This document shows, piece by piece, positions 1-6,788 of a stretch of 20,471 nt of DNA; positions within the stretch are counted from its first letter, which is position 1; each line of letters begins with the position of its first letter. A program made the position numbers and the translations under genes. This stretch comes from Cacconaster sp033811195 (GTDB taxonomy: Bacteria; Bacteroidota; Bacteroidia; Bacteroidales; UBA932). The DNA lies in assembly GCA_033811195.1 (NCBI GenBank), contig JAPXOZ010000026.1:1-20471 (forward strand), given 5' to 3'. The notes below the pieces were generated by a model. The model made no database searches, had not been told where the DNA came from, and saw only the letters and a program-made list of their open reading frames with translations.

Positions 1-159
1 ATAATGAGCGATTTTGAGAAAAAACCAGGTTCTGGATGGCTTGCTCGTTTTATGAACCTTGGCCTTGTGCTTCCTATAATAGAAATATCAGCCTCAAAAG
101 AGAGCCAGCTCCTCGATATAATGACCTCCGAAGAAAATATTTTTCAAGTGAGTCGCAAC

Positions 160-420
160 TTAGAAAGCAATATCGATAATGCATCGAAAAAAGCAATGTG
201 CTTGTATATACCATTTAGCGCCATAAAGATTTTTAGAAAGAACAACAATAAAATAGTCTGTTTTGCTGATTGCACCCGAAATTTTTTCTTGAATATTTTC
301 CCCAACTGCTATTTCTTTTTCATCAGTCCACACATGAATGCCATCTTCACGAAGTCTTGTAGTTAATTGACTTACAAACTTCCTGTCTTGGTAACTATGA
401 CTTATGAATATTTTCATCAT
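160..420 (-). pseudogene. TIR-domain protein, truncated remnant
   Basis: The first about 65 residues are a clear TIR-domain N-terminus. They start MKIFISHS (box 1), then W-T-D-E-K-E-I followed by G-E-N-I, and the strand ending F-I-V-V-L-S-K-N. TIR domains of this bacterial type act as NAD-cleaving effectors or signalling domains, usually in defence. The frame stops after 86 codons, about half a normal TIR domain. After K-W (residues 70-71) the match to the family fades. In SARM1-like TIR domains the catalytic Glu lies four residues after the Trp; here that position is Ala, which argues against activity. No other frame on this strand restores a convincing TIR C-terminus, so I read it as a decayed gene. 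The start could be the ATG at 420 or the one at 417; the second fits the family better. Confidence 0.55.
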
Positions 421-512
421 TTTCTGTTTTTCTTGCTTGTTGATGTTTCTTTACGGTTGTCACCAATTTATAATTTACGAAATAAATATACGAAATTCTT
501 CAATAAAGATTG

Positions 513-2117
513 TTATTCCGCAGCTCTAAACCTGTCCGCTCCGTCTGTCAACCACTCAAGTGAAAAGTTCAGGAAATACATTTTGTAGGGGGCGGTTTCG
601 TCTTCTTCTATGTAAACGCCGATTGTGCCGTCGGGTAAAATGGTTATGGAGGAGTAGGCGGATTCGTTGCGGGCAATGGTTTTCTTGACCGGCCAGGTGG
701 TGCCTTCGTCATAGCTTAGCCACATTGTTACATTTTTACGGGTGCTATGGTTTGGTAAAGTGTGCAGAATTCTATCTTTATCATAACCATCTTTGGTGGA
801 TGTGTAGCGGATAATATCGGCATCACAAGCATTGCCCCATATTTCTTCCCAAATATTTTTCGGGCCCCAGGTAATGCCTCCATCGGATGATTTTGCCCAA
901 AGTCGATTTCCTTTCGTACGGCTACTCATTAGAATATCGCCATTATTCAGTTCAACCACTTTAGCCTCATCCCCATCCGAAATCGCTCTTTCCGACACAT
1001 GCCACGACTTCCCATCATCATCCGAATAAACCGCATAATTATGAAGTCGTCTGTTCACTAGAGTCTCACGTACAGCCATTACAGCCATCAATCTGCCGGT
1101 GCGAGTACATAAAGCGTGACCAGACCCGAAGAATAAGCTTTGCCACTGTGCACGAACGGGATCCGGACACTCTGCACCATAAATTTGGGCCGTAATATCC
1201 CTTGGCGGAGTCCAGGTTTGGCCGTGGTCATCGCTTGTCGAAATATAGGTACGCTGCGGATTTTCAGCAGTAGACCCCCAAAGTCCGGGACCACCCACAA
1301 ATAGCGCAACCAGCTTTCCGGTATTTGATCTAATAATAACTGCATCACCAAAACCTTTGCCATATCCCTGACCCTCAGCCACTAAAAAGGGCTCCGACCA
1401 GGTTTTCCCGCCATCTGTACTTCGATTGGCTACAATATCAATATCTTCCGGCAGGTCGATTGAATTATATTTCCTCCTGTCCGTCAAAATCACCAGCGAA
1501 CCATCGGCAGCGGTCGTTATAGCCGGAATACGGTAATTCGCCGAACCATAATCCCCCGGACCATAGACCAGCGTCCTCCTAAGCAGAATCTCGCGACTCC
1601 CCTCGGGATTCCCATTTTCAAACCTATGAGTTTTTGTTTCAGTTGAAATAGAAATCACCTCCGCATCCAGTTTATTCCCCTCCTTAGCAGTTTCTTTTAC
1701 TTTGAAAGTTATCCAGATATTATTGATCCCCGGGTTGGTCTCTCCCTTCAGAGGAATGGTTATTTCACCCTCTTTTGGAGCGGCTGTAGCGAGGAGTTGA
1801 GCACCTTGCGCAAGCGGATTCCGCGGATCGAATTTCAAGGAGGATCCGGTCGAATAAATCTTTATCTCTTCAATATCATTAATATCGGTCGTCCCATTCA
1901 GATTCATCACCAAACTCCCAAACGCCACTTCCCCACTTCCTTCCGTCTGCAATTCCAACCGCAAAATCTCCTCGTTGTCATTACCTCTACCGGAGAAATT
2001 ATTGTCCTGGATCACTGTGGAAGCGGTGATTTTGAGTGCATCTTGGGCAGGGAGAGCGAAAAGTGGAAAGGTTATAAGTAATAAGGAAGCAATAAGAAGT
2101 AGTGGGAGTTTTTTCAT
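513..2117 (-). CDS. nanH: secreted exo-alpha-sialidase (neuraminidase), GH33
   Basis: This enzyme releases terminal sialic acid from glycans, in the periplasm or outside the cell. I use the ATG at 2117, giving 534 aa, because it opens a signal peptide (MKKLPLL, then a hydrophobic stretch to about residue 22). An upstream in-frame ATG at 2156 would bury it. Residues about 45-165 fit the BNR-associated N-terminal domain. The propeller starts with the Y-R-I-P motif (195-198). Five Asp boxes (S-x-D-x-G-x-T/S-W type) lie near 233-240, 295-302, 365-372, 410-417 and 468-475. By spacing to known sialidases, R196, R400 and R460 form the arginine triad, D221 is the acid/base, and Y488 with E384 is the nucleophile pair. 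All are present, so it looks active. No other sialic acid genes lie beside it. Confidence 0.93.
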   Translation of the reverse strand: MKKLPLLLIASLLLITFPLFALPAQDALKITASTVIQDNNFSGRGNDNEEILRLELQTEGSGEVAFGSLVMNLNGTTDINDIEEIKIYSTGSSLKFDPRNPLAQGAQLLATAAPKEGEITIPLKGETNPGINNIWITFKVKETAKEGNKLDAEVISISTETKTHRFENGNPEGSREILLRRTLVYGPGDYGSANYRIPAITTAADGSLVILTDRRKYNSIDLPEDIDIVANRSTDGGKTWSEPFLVAEGQGYGKGFGDAVIIRSNTGKLVALFVGGPGLWGSTAENPQRTYISTSDDHGQTWTPPRDITAQIYGAECPDPVRAQWQSLFFGSGHALCTRTGRLMAVMAVRETLVNRRLHNYAVYSDDDGKSWHVSERAISDGDEAKVVELNNGDILMSSRTKGNRLWAKSSDGGITWGPKNIWEEIWGNACDADIIRYTSTKDGYDKDRILHTLPNHSTRKNVTMWLSYDEGTTWPVKKTIARNESAYSSITILPDGTIGVYIEEDETAPYKMYFLNFSLEWLTDGADRFRAAE

Positions 2118-2145
2118 GGATATGGCGGAGGTGGTGGTTGTTTTA

Positions 2146-2153
2146 CAAAAATA
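2146..2153 (-). promoter_or_regulatory. -7 promoter element for the sialidase gene
   Basis: The minus strand reads TATTTTTG, a full match to the Bacteroidota -7 consensus TAnnTTTG. It lies 28 bp upstream of the ATG at 2117, giving a leader of roughly 20 nt. No strong -33 box is obvious. Confidence 0.45.
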
Positions 2154-2195
2154 CAAAATTATTGAGAGTAGTTGTAATTATGTTGTAAAAACATA

Positions 2196-2213
2196 GTCAA
2201 CCTATAAGTTGAC
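2196..2213. promoter_or_regulatory. inverted repeat, candidate operator of the XRE regulator
   Basis: A perfect inverted repeat GTCAAC-N6-GTTGAC overlaps the -33 box of the downstream XRE gene. It lies in the divergent region shared with the sialidase gene. A repressor bound here would block transcription of the XRE gene, so autoregulation is the natural guess. Confidence 0.45.
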
Positions 2214-2238
2214 ATAATTAGAAAAATTATTATATTTG
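2209..2238 (+). promoter_or_regulatory. promoter of the XRE regulator gene
   Basis: TTGACA (2209-2214) and TATATTTG (2231-2238, full match to TAnnTTTG) are 16 bp apart. The ATG follows at 2271, leaving a leader of about 25 nt. Confidence 0.6.
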
Positions 2239-2270
2239 CACTTTGATTTATTATCTTTATTCCAAAGATT

Positions 2271-2687
2271 ATGAAACCCAATGTTGAAAAATTCGAAGCC
2301 CATGTAAGCAATCAGGAATCCGGTTGGCACAAAGATGTTGAGGAAAGACTTCGCAATAAATTGTGGCAAGATAAGGCCTTTGACATTGCGTTGACATTGC
2401 TAAAATACAAGGATGCGTACAAGCTCAATCAGGCTGAATTGGCCAGAAAGATTGGAGTCTCAAAGCAATATATCAATAGGATCCTTCAAGGAAAGGAGAA
2501 CCTCACTCTTGAAACTATTTGTAAGATTGAAGGTGCACTCCAAATAAAGTTAATTGAAACAAAAGTGTATCCAGAAGAAACTGAAAAGCCCTATCCTAGT
2601 TCATACCATCAGCCCACAATATATAATAAGAGCCGCTTAAACTTCAATACACTAGAGAGTCCGCATGAGGATTATTCTGAAAAATGA
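2271..2687 (+). CDS. XRE-family helix-turn-helix regulator, antitoxin-like
   Basis: This is a 138-aa protein with an HTH_XRE domain at about residues 52-97. The core reads L-N-Q-A-E-L-A-R-K-I-G-V-S-K-Q-Y-I-N-R-I-L-Q-G, followed by N-L-T-L-E-T-I, the usual helices 2-4 of the family. It probably binds DNA as a dimer. The layout, with a roughly 45-residue N-terminal extension and a polar C-terminal tail, is common among Bacteroidota HigA-type antitoxins and stand-alone regulators. No toxin gene is adjacent on either side, so it is either an orphan antitoxin or a plain repressor. The inverted repeat over its own -33 box suggests self-repression. The tail after about residue 105 matches nothing I know. 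Confidence 0.85.
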   Translation: MKPNVEKFEAHVSNQESGWHKDVEERLRNKLWQDKAFDIALTLLKYKDAYKLNQAELARKIGVSKQYINRILQGKENLTLETICKIEGALQIKLIETKVYPEETEKPYPSSYHQPTIYNKSRLNFNTLESPHEDYSEK

Positions 2688-2795
2688 TTTAAGTTTTAAT
2701 CATAAAAAATCAACCACACCTACTCTAACTCAGTTACCGCCTTCTTCTTCTCAATAAATGAGAAATGATTTGTGGTTAAGTTTGATAGAATTCTG

Positions 2796-2803
2796 TATTT
2801 TTG
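2796..2803 (+). promoter_or_regulatory. -7 promoter element for the AlbA_2-like ORF and ATPase
   Basis: TATTTTTG is a full match to TAnnTTTG. A possible -33 TTTG lies at 2769-2772, a rather long 23-bp spacing. The ATG at 2818 follows closely, giving a very short leader. It probably also drives the downstream ATPase gene. Confidence 0.45.
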
Positions 2804-2817
2804 TGAAAACTCATTTT

Positions 2818-3012
2818 ATGCTTACGAAAAAAGGTCTCATACAAATTCTTGCTGACACGGAAAGCTTTCATGTAGAACTTAAAACATCCACCAATGAAGA
2901 GCTGATAGAAGATAATCTGACCATGTTTACTCAATTGATTCAAAGCTTCGTCTTGAGTAAGACGTTAAAAAATATTAGTAAGCATAAGCGAATGAATGTG
3001 AAGGTGGCTTGA
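2818..3012 (+). CDS. short hypothetical protein, possibly an AlbA_2 (Schlafen-like) N-terminal remnant
   Basis: A 64-residue frame begins at the ATG that follows the TATTTTTG box; an ATG at 2758 lies upstream of that promoter and is unlikely. Residues 7-25 (L-I-Q-I-L-A-D-T-E-S-F-H-V-E-L-K-T-S-T) resemble the opening of AlbA_2/Schlafen-like domains, where a short helix is followed by V-E-F-K-x-S. After that the resemblance ends and the protein stops far too early for the family (usually over 200 aa). Its stop codon overlaps a TTG that could begin the downstream ATPase frame. I read it as a truncated gene or a small leader protein. The family assignment is tentative. Confidence 0.4.
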   Translation: MLTKKGLIQILADTESFHVELKTSTNEELIEDNLTMFTQLIQSFVLSKTLKNISKHKRMNVKVA

Positions 3013-3038
3013 CAAAACTATTTATGATAATTGCGACA

Positions 3039-4550
3039 ATGGCAAAATCTGAGCAAATTTTAAAAAGAATATATTTTGAACAACTAAAAGGATTAAGAAA
3101 TTTAGAAATAGATTTTACAGAAAAACCTTTAGTTGCTATTATGGGACCTAATGGTGCAGGAAAATCTACTATACTTCATGCGATAGCTTGTGTTTATAAT
3201 CCTGTTGATACTCCTTATAAAACAATTAATCATAAACTAAGTTATTTTTTTACGCCAACTAGTCACTCAACCTGGCTAGGCAGTAGTTTCCGGATATATC
3301 AAAGCTTTAGAGACGGACCATCAATAAAAGACGATTATGAAACACATTTTAGAAAACAAAAACATAGATGGTATCCTCGATATGACTCGAGGATTGAGCG
3401 GTATGTTTCATTCATTGGTATTAAGACATGTGTTCCTAGAATTGAAAAAGAAACACAGCTGGGAAGAATAAGATTTAATACAACAACACCTCTTACAGAT
3501 ATTATATCGCAACAGGTGAGGGATATCGCTGGATACGTTATGAATAGGAATTATGATGAATATAACGAACATAAAACTAGCAATAACAAGCATTATATGG
3601 GAGTTAAAACAGCTGGAATAAACTATTCTTCTTTAAGTATGGGAGCAGGTGAACAACGTATTTTTTACGTTATTTCTGAAGTACTTAAAGCACCTAATCA
3701 TGGATTGATTCTCATTGATGAGATAGACTTGTTATTACATCAAGATGCTCTTTTCCGTTTACTTGAAAAAATTTATGAAAGAGCTTTACAGAAGAAGTTA
3801 CAAATAATTTTCACAACACATGCACACTCAATATTAGAGTTGGATTTCATAGCATTTAGACACATCCATCAAACTTCAGATAATACACTTTGTTTTAGTA
3901 AAACAACTCCTGATACTTTATATAGATTAACGGGGAAGCAGACGAGTCCTATTGAGTTTTTTGTGGAAGATGATTTGGCTAGTACAATCATTAGAAAAAT
4001 TTGCTCTGAAAACAAGATGTCAAAGTATGTCTCAATAAAAGAATATGGTTCTATTGAAAACTCTTTCACACTGGCTAGCGCAATTGTTATACAAGGGGAT
4101 AACAATAAGGACAATATGTTAATAGTTTTAGATGGAGACAGATATACAGATGATAATGAAAAGAAAACAAGAATTAAAAAAGTTTTAACGGGCAACCTCC
4201 CAATCGATGATGAAAAGAGAGAACGTGCTCTATCTAAAATTTCACAGTTAATAATTCCCAAGAACAAATCACCTGAAAGTTATTTTCATGAATTAATTTG
4301 TGCTATAAATACTGGGGATTTAACAGACGAAGAAAAAGAAATTCATTCAGCAGCTAAAGAAATTATATATACAGGTAATTCCCATGATTTTTTTGATCTT
4401 TTGATAGAAAGATTTGACTGGGATAGAAAAGTAGGATTGTATAAATTAGTAAATCTCCTTTCAAGATCAAATGAATGGACCAGTATAAAGTCTAATATTC
4501 AAACATGGATTGAAGAAAAAAAAGACTTGATTAGTGAAAATGAAAAGTAA
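3039..4550 (+). CDS. AAA/ABC-type ATPase with C-terminal TOPRIM-like region (OLD-family-like)
   Basis: From the ATG at 3039 the protein has 503 aa; earlier starts (TTG 3009, ATG 3024) add weak sequence. Walker A is at 36-44 (G-P-N-G-A-G-K-S-T), an ABC-like signature at 200-207 (S-M-G-A-G-E-Q-R), Walker B at 223-230 (L-I-L-I-D-E-I-D) and the switch His in T-T-H-A-H (259-263). This is the SMC/Rad50-like ATPase fold of OLD, GajA and AriA proteins. The C-terminal part has F-F-V-E-D-D (E310) and L-D-G-D (D365, D367), spaced like the acidic residues of a TOPRIM nuclease. Such proteins act in anti-phage defence by ATP-gated nucleic-acid cleavage. The gene is AT-rich and sits among other defence-type genes. 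The exact subfamily and the nuclease activity are inferred. Confidence 0.75.
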   Translation: MAKSEQILKRIYFEQLKGLRNLEIDFTEKPLVAIMGPNGAGKSTILHAIACVYNPVDTPYKTINHKLSYFFTPTSHSTWLGSSFRIYQSFRDGPSIKDDYETHFRKQKHRWYPRYDSRIERYVSFIGIKTCVPRIEKETQLGRIRFNTTTPLTDIISQQVRDIAGYVMNRNYDEYNEHKTSNNKHYMGVKTAGINYSSLSMGAGEQRIFYVISEVLKAPNHGLILIDEIDLLLHQDALFRLLEKIYERALQKKLQIIFTTHAHSILELDFIAFRHIHQTSDNTLCFSKTTPDTLYRLTGKQTSPIEFFVEDDLASTIIRKICSENKMSKYVSIKEYGSIENSFTLASAIVIQGDNNKDNMLIVLDGDRYTDDNEKKTRIKKVLTGNLPIDDEKRERALSKISQLIIPKNKSPESYFHELICAINTGDLTDEEKEIHSAAKEIIYTGNSHDFFDLLIERFDWDRKVGLYKLVNLLSRSNEWTSIKSNIQTWIEEKKDLISENEK

Positions 4551-4575
4551 CACCTCTCCCCAATCCATAATTTAA

Positions 4576-4811
4576 AAAGTCTGGACATTTGCAAACGTTA
4601 TTGCGGCAGCTAGTGTTAGAGGTGCAGATTATTTTCTTCAGCTTGCACATCTTCTGTTTCAACAAATGGAAGAGGGAGAAAATGCAGTGAAACTAAGGAC
4701 ACAATATGAACTTGAAGAACCAGAATATTCTGTTGGGATCATTTAAAAAGCATATGATCGCCTACGCCCGTAGAAATCGTGCAAGCACTACTAGATGTGG
4801 AGTTTGAGTAA
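4576..4811 (+). pseudogene. gene scrap resembling the HsdM N-terminus (type I restriction)
   Basis: No intact gene lies between the ATPase stop and tcmP. From 4576 to 4746 a frame of 56 codons without a start reads V-W-T-F-A-N-V-I-A-A-A, then A-D-Y-F-L-Q-L-A-H-L-L-F-Q-Q-M. This pattern resembles the N-terminal helical segment of HsdM (W-x-L-A-N-x-L, then D-Y-x-x-Q-L-x-Y-L-L-F-L-K-M). A second frame (4758-4811) reads P-T-P-V-E-I-V-Q-A-L-L-D-V-E-F-E before its stop. Together they look like joined leftovers of one or two genes. The HsdM resemblance comes from pattern memory only. Confidence 0.4.
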
Positions 4812-4832
4812 GATATATATAATAATAAGCTA

Positions 4833-5966
4833 ATGGCAAAAGATATAAATAGTGGAGCTTTCTCGGAAGAAACTAAACTTAAACTTTCAATTTTTAGGGA
4901 TTGCTATAAAGAATGGTTGCCTGTATTTTTAAACAACTCCTATATTGATAAGATCTTCATTTTCGACCTTTTTGCGGGAAGTGGCAAAGATGTTGAAGGA
5001 ACAAGTGGGTCGCCACTAATACTTTTACAAGAAACGAAGGGAGATAATTGTAAATACTGTAAGCAGCTCTCCAAAAATAATAGACCTGAAATATGGTTTG
5101 GTTTTAATGAGAGAGAGAAAAATAAATTTATCTCATTAAAAGAAAATGTAAAATACGAATTTATAAATTGTGAAAAAAAATGTCCACTCGGAGTTTGCAT
5201 ATTGAGTGGAAATTATATTATTGACAATAAAGATTTTCAAGAATTAATTAATTCTTGAAAATTTCTTTACATATTGCAAAATAAAAAATTTGGAAAATTT
5301 ATATTATTGGATCAATATGGTTTTAAAGAAATAACCGATGATGTTTTTTTAAAATTAATTGAGTCGCCAATTACAGATTTTATTTTCTTTATTTCTAGTT
5401 CATTTATTAGAAGATTTCAATACCAACCATCTGTTAGAGCTTATTTTAAACAAGAAAGCATCAAATTTGATCCAAATAAGCCAAAAGAGTGTCATCGTGA
5501 AATAGCGCATTATTTCAAAACTCTGATTCCCAGAGAGAAAGAATATTACGTCCATCATTTCACAATTAAAAAAGGTGCTAATTATTATGGTCTTATTTTT
5601 GGATCTAACCATTCTTATGGCATGGAAAAATTCTTAAATGTTTGTTGGAAAATAGATCCATTAGCGGGAGAGTCTAACTGTAACATTGAAAATGACTTTG
5701 AAAAGGGTACCCTTTTTTATGATCCAAGCGTGACTGTTAAAATACAAACTGTTAAAAACAAAATTAAAGAAAGAATTCTGGAAGGGACTATCAGAGATAA
5801 TCTTACGGGGTTAAAATATGCATTAAGCGAAGGTTGCAAACCTAAGTTATTTGTTGATGTTATTGACAATTTACTTGAGTTAGAAAAAATATCAATTGAT
5901 GGCGAATTTAATCGTCAAGCAACGAGTATTCACAAAGCAAAAATATATTATATTTCTGTTTTATGA
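4833..5966 (+). pseudogene. tcmP: three-Cys-motif partner protein TcmP, interrupted by an in-frame TGA
   Basis: Two ORFs (4833-5258 and from about 5259 to 5966) share one frame and are split only by a TGA at 5256-5258. Reading through gives 377 codons, about full TcmP length. The N-half has a methyltransferase-like motif F-D-L-F-A-G-S-G (44-51) followed by G-S-P. After the stop, L-L-D-Q-Y-G-F (D160) matches the D-P-x-G-like motif of the family. A cysteine group is unusual: C73, C76, C113, C117, C122. TcmP proteins are Rossmann-fold proteins of unknown activity encoded beside Gp37/Gp68 proteins, as here. The downstream gene overlaps the tcmP stop by 4 bp (ATGA), so the two are translationally coupled. 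The TGA may be a true nonsense mutation, a sequencing error, or read through. Confidence 0.75.
5233..5262. repeat. perfect 30-bp palindrome containing the tcmP stop codon
   Basis: The left arm (5233-5247) is ATTTTCAAGAATTAA; the right arm (5248-5262) is its exact reverse complement, with no spacer. The in-frame TGA (5256-5258) lies in the right arm. The AT-rich sequence could form a hairpin or cruciform. Confidence 0.9.
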
Positions 5967-6691
5967 GAACAACAAAAATTGAGTGGACAGAAAAAACTTG
6001 GAATCCTATTACAGGATGCACTAAAATATCCGATGGGTGTTTGAACTGTTATGCAGCAGTTATGTCTCGTCGATTAAAAGCAATGGGACAAAAAAAATAT
6101 AAGAATGAGTTTAAGTTAACCTTACACGAAAATGTATTAATAGAACCTTGCAAATGGAAGAAACCCCATACTATTTTTGTGTGCTCGATGAGTGATTTGT
6201 TCCATGACAAAGTCCCTTTTGAATTCATCGATAAGGTTTTTAAAACAATTGAACAAACCCCACATCACCAGTACCAACTTTTAACAAAAAGAGCTGAAAG
6301 AATGAATATATACTTCCAGTCACGACCTATACCTAAAAATGTTTGGTTAGGTGTTACTGTTGAAAACAAAAAATCTAAAGAAAGAATAGATTTCCTTAGG
6401 ACACTACAGGCTTCTGTTTTATTTCTGTCATGCGAGCCATTATTAGAGGATTTAGAAGAATTAGATTTAACTAATATAGATTGGGTTATAGTTGGTGGAG
6501 AAAGTGGTTCTAATGCAAGACCCATGCATGAAAGTTGGGTGCTATCTATTAAAGAACAGTCTGAAGCACAAGACGCAACTTTCTTTTTTAAACAATGGGG
6601 CACGTGGGGAAGTGATGGCATTAAAAGGAGTAAGTCTCTTAATGGAAAACTACTAAAAGGAAAAGTTTATCAAAACTTCCCTAACAAATAA
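5963..6691 (+). CDS. Gp37/Gp68 family protein (DUF5131), three-Cys motif
   Basis: A 242-aa protein with the hallmarks of the phage Gp37/Gp68 family. Near the N-terminus is W-N-P-I-T-G-C, with cysteines C19, C26 and C29 in the spacing C-x6-C-x2-C. Further on come C-S-M-S-D-L-F-H, L-L-T-K-R, C-E-P-L-L and the strongly conserved G-G-E-S-G-S-N-A-R-P-M near residue 180. The three-Cys motif could hold an Fe-S cluster and the fold may be radical-SAM-like, but no reaction is established to my knowledge. Its ATG overlaps the last codon and stop of tcmP (ATGA), the usual pairing of these families. Codons are AT-rich like those of tcmP and the ATPase, which suggests joint horizontal transfer. The gene is intact although its partner frame is broken. 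Confidence 0.88.
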   Translation: MRTTKIEWTEKTWNPITGCTKISDGCLNCYAAVMSRRLKAMGQKKYKNEFKLTLHENVLIEPCKWKKPHTIFVCSMSDLFHDKVPFEFIDKVFKTIEQTPHHQYQLLTKRAERMNIYFQSRPIPKNVWLGVTVENKKSKERIDFLRTLQASVLFLSCEPLLEDLEELDLTNIDWVIVGGESGSNARPMHESWVLSIKEQSEAQDATFFFKQWGTWGSDGIKRSKSLNGKLLKGKVYQNFPNK

Positions 6692-6788
6692 TTTATTTTT
6701 TAATATCTGTAAAACCCAGCGACAGAGTCCATCCTGCCACTGTTTTCGTTTAAAGATGTCCAGCCATTGCAAATCACCAGTGTTCCCC

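Noticed and set aside
4..366. A 120-codon plus-strand frame at the left edge
   Set aside because: Its second half runs antisense through the well-supported TIR remnant. The first 45 codons could belong to a real protein but match no family I know, and the upstream context is missing.
1088..1363. 91-codon minus-strand frame inside the sialidase gene
   Set aside because: It is an alternative frame of a strongly supported coding sequence.
2720..2775. Minus-strand frame ending I-E-K-K-K-A-V-T-E-L-E before a stop, like the tail of a lost gene
   Set aside because: Only about 18 residues and open to chance; no family match. It may be the scar of a deleted gene.
5256..5258. TGA read as selenocysteine
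   Set aside because: No SECIS-like hairpin with suitable loop is apparent downstream; the palindrome surrounds the codon instead. TcmP is not a known selenoprotein.
6692..6788. Short open minus-strand stretch between the Gp37/Gp68 gene and mgtE
   Set aside because: No start, no recognisable family and two frames equally open, so no call is possible. No terminator hairpin is clear here either.
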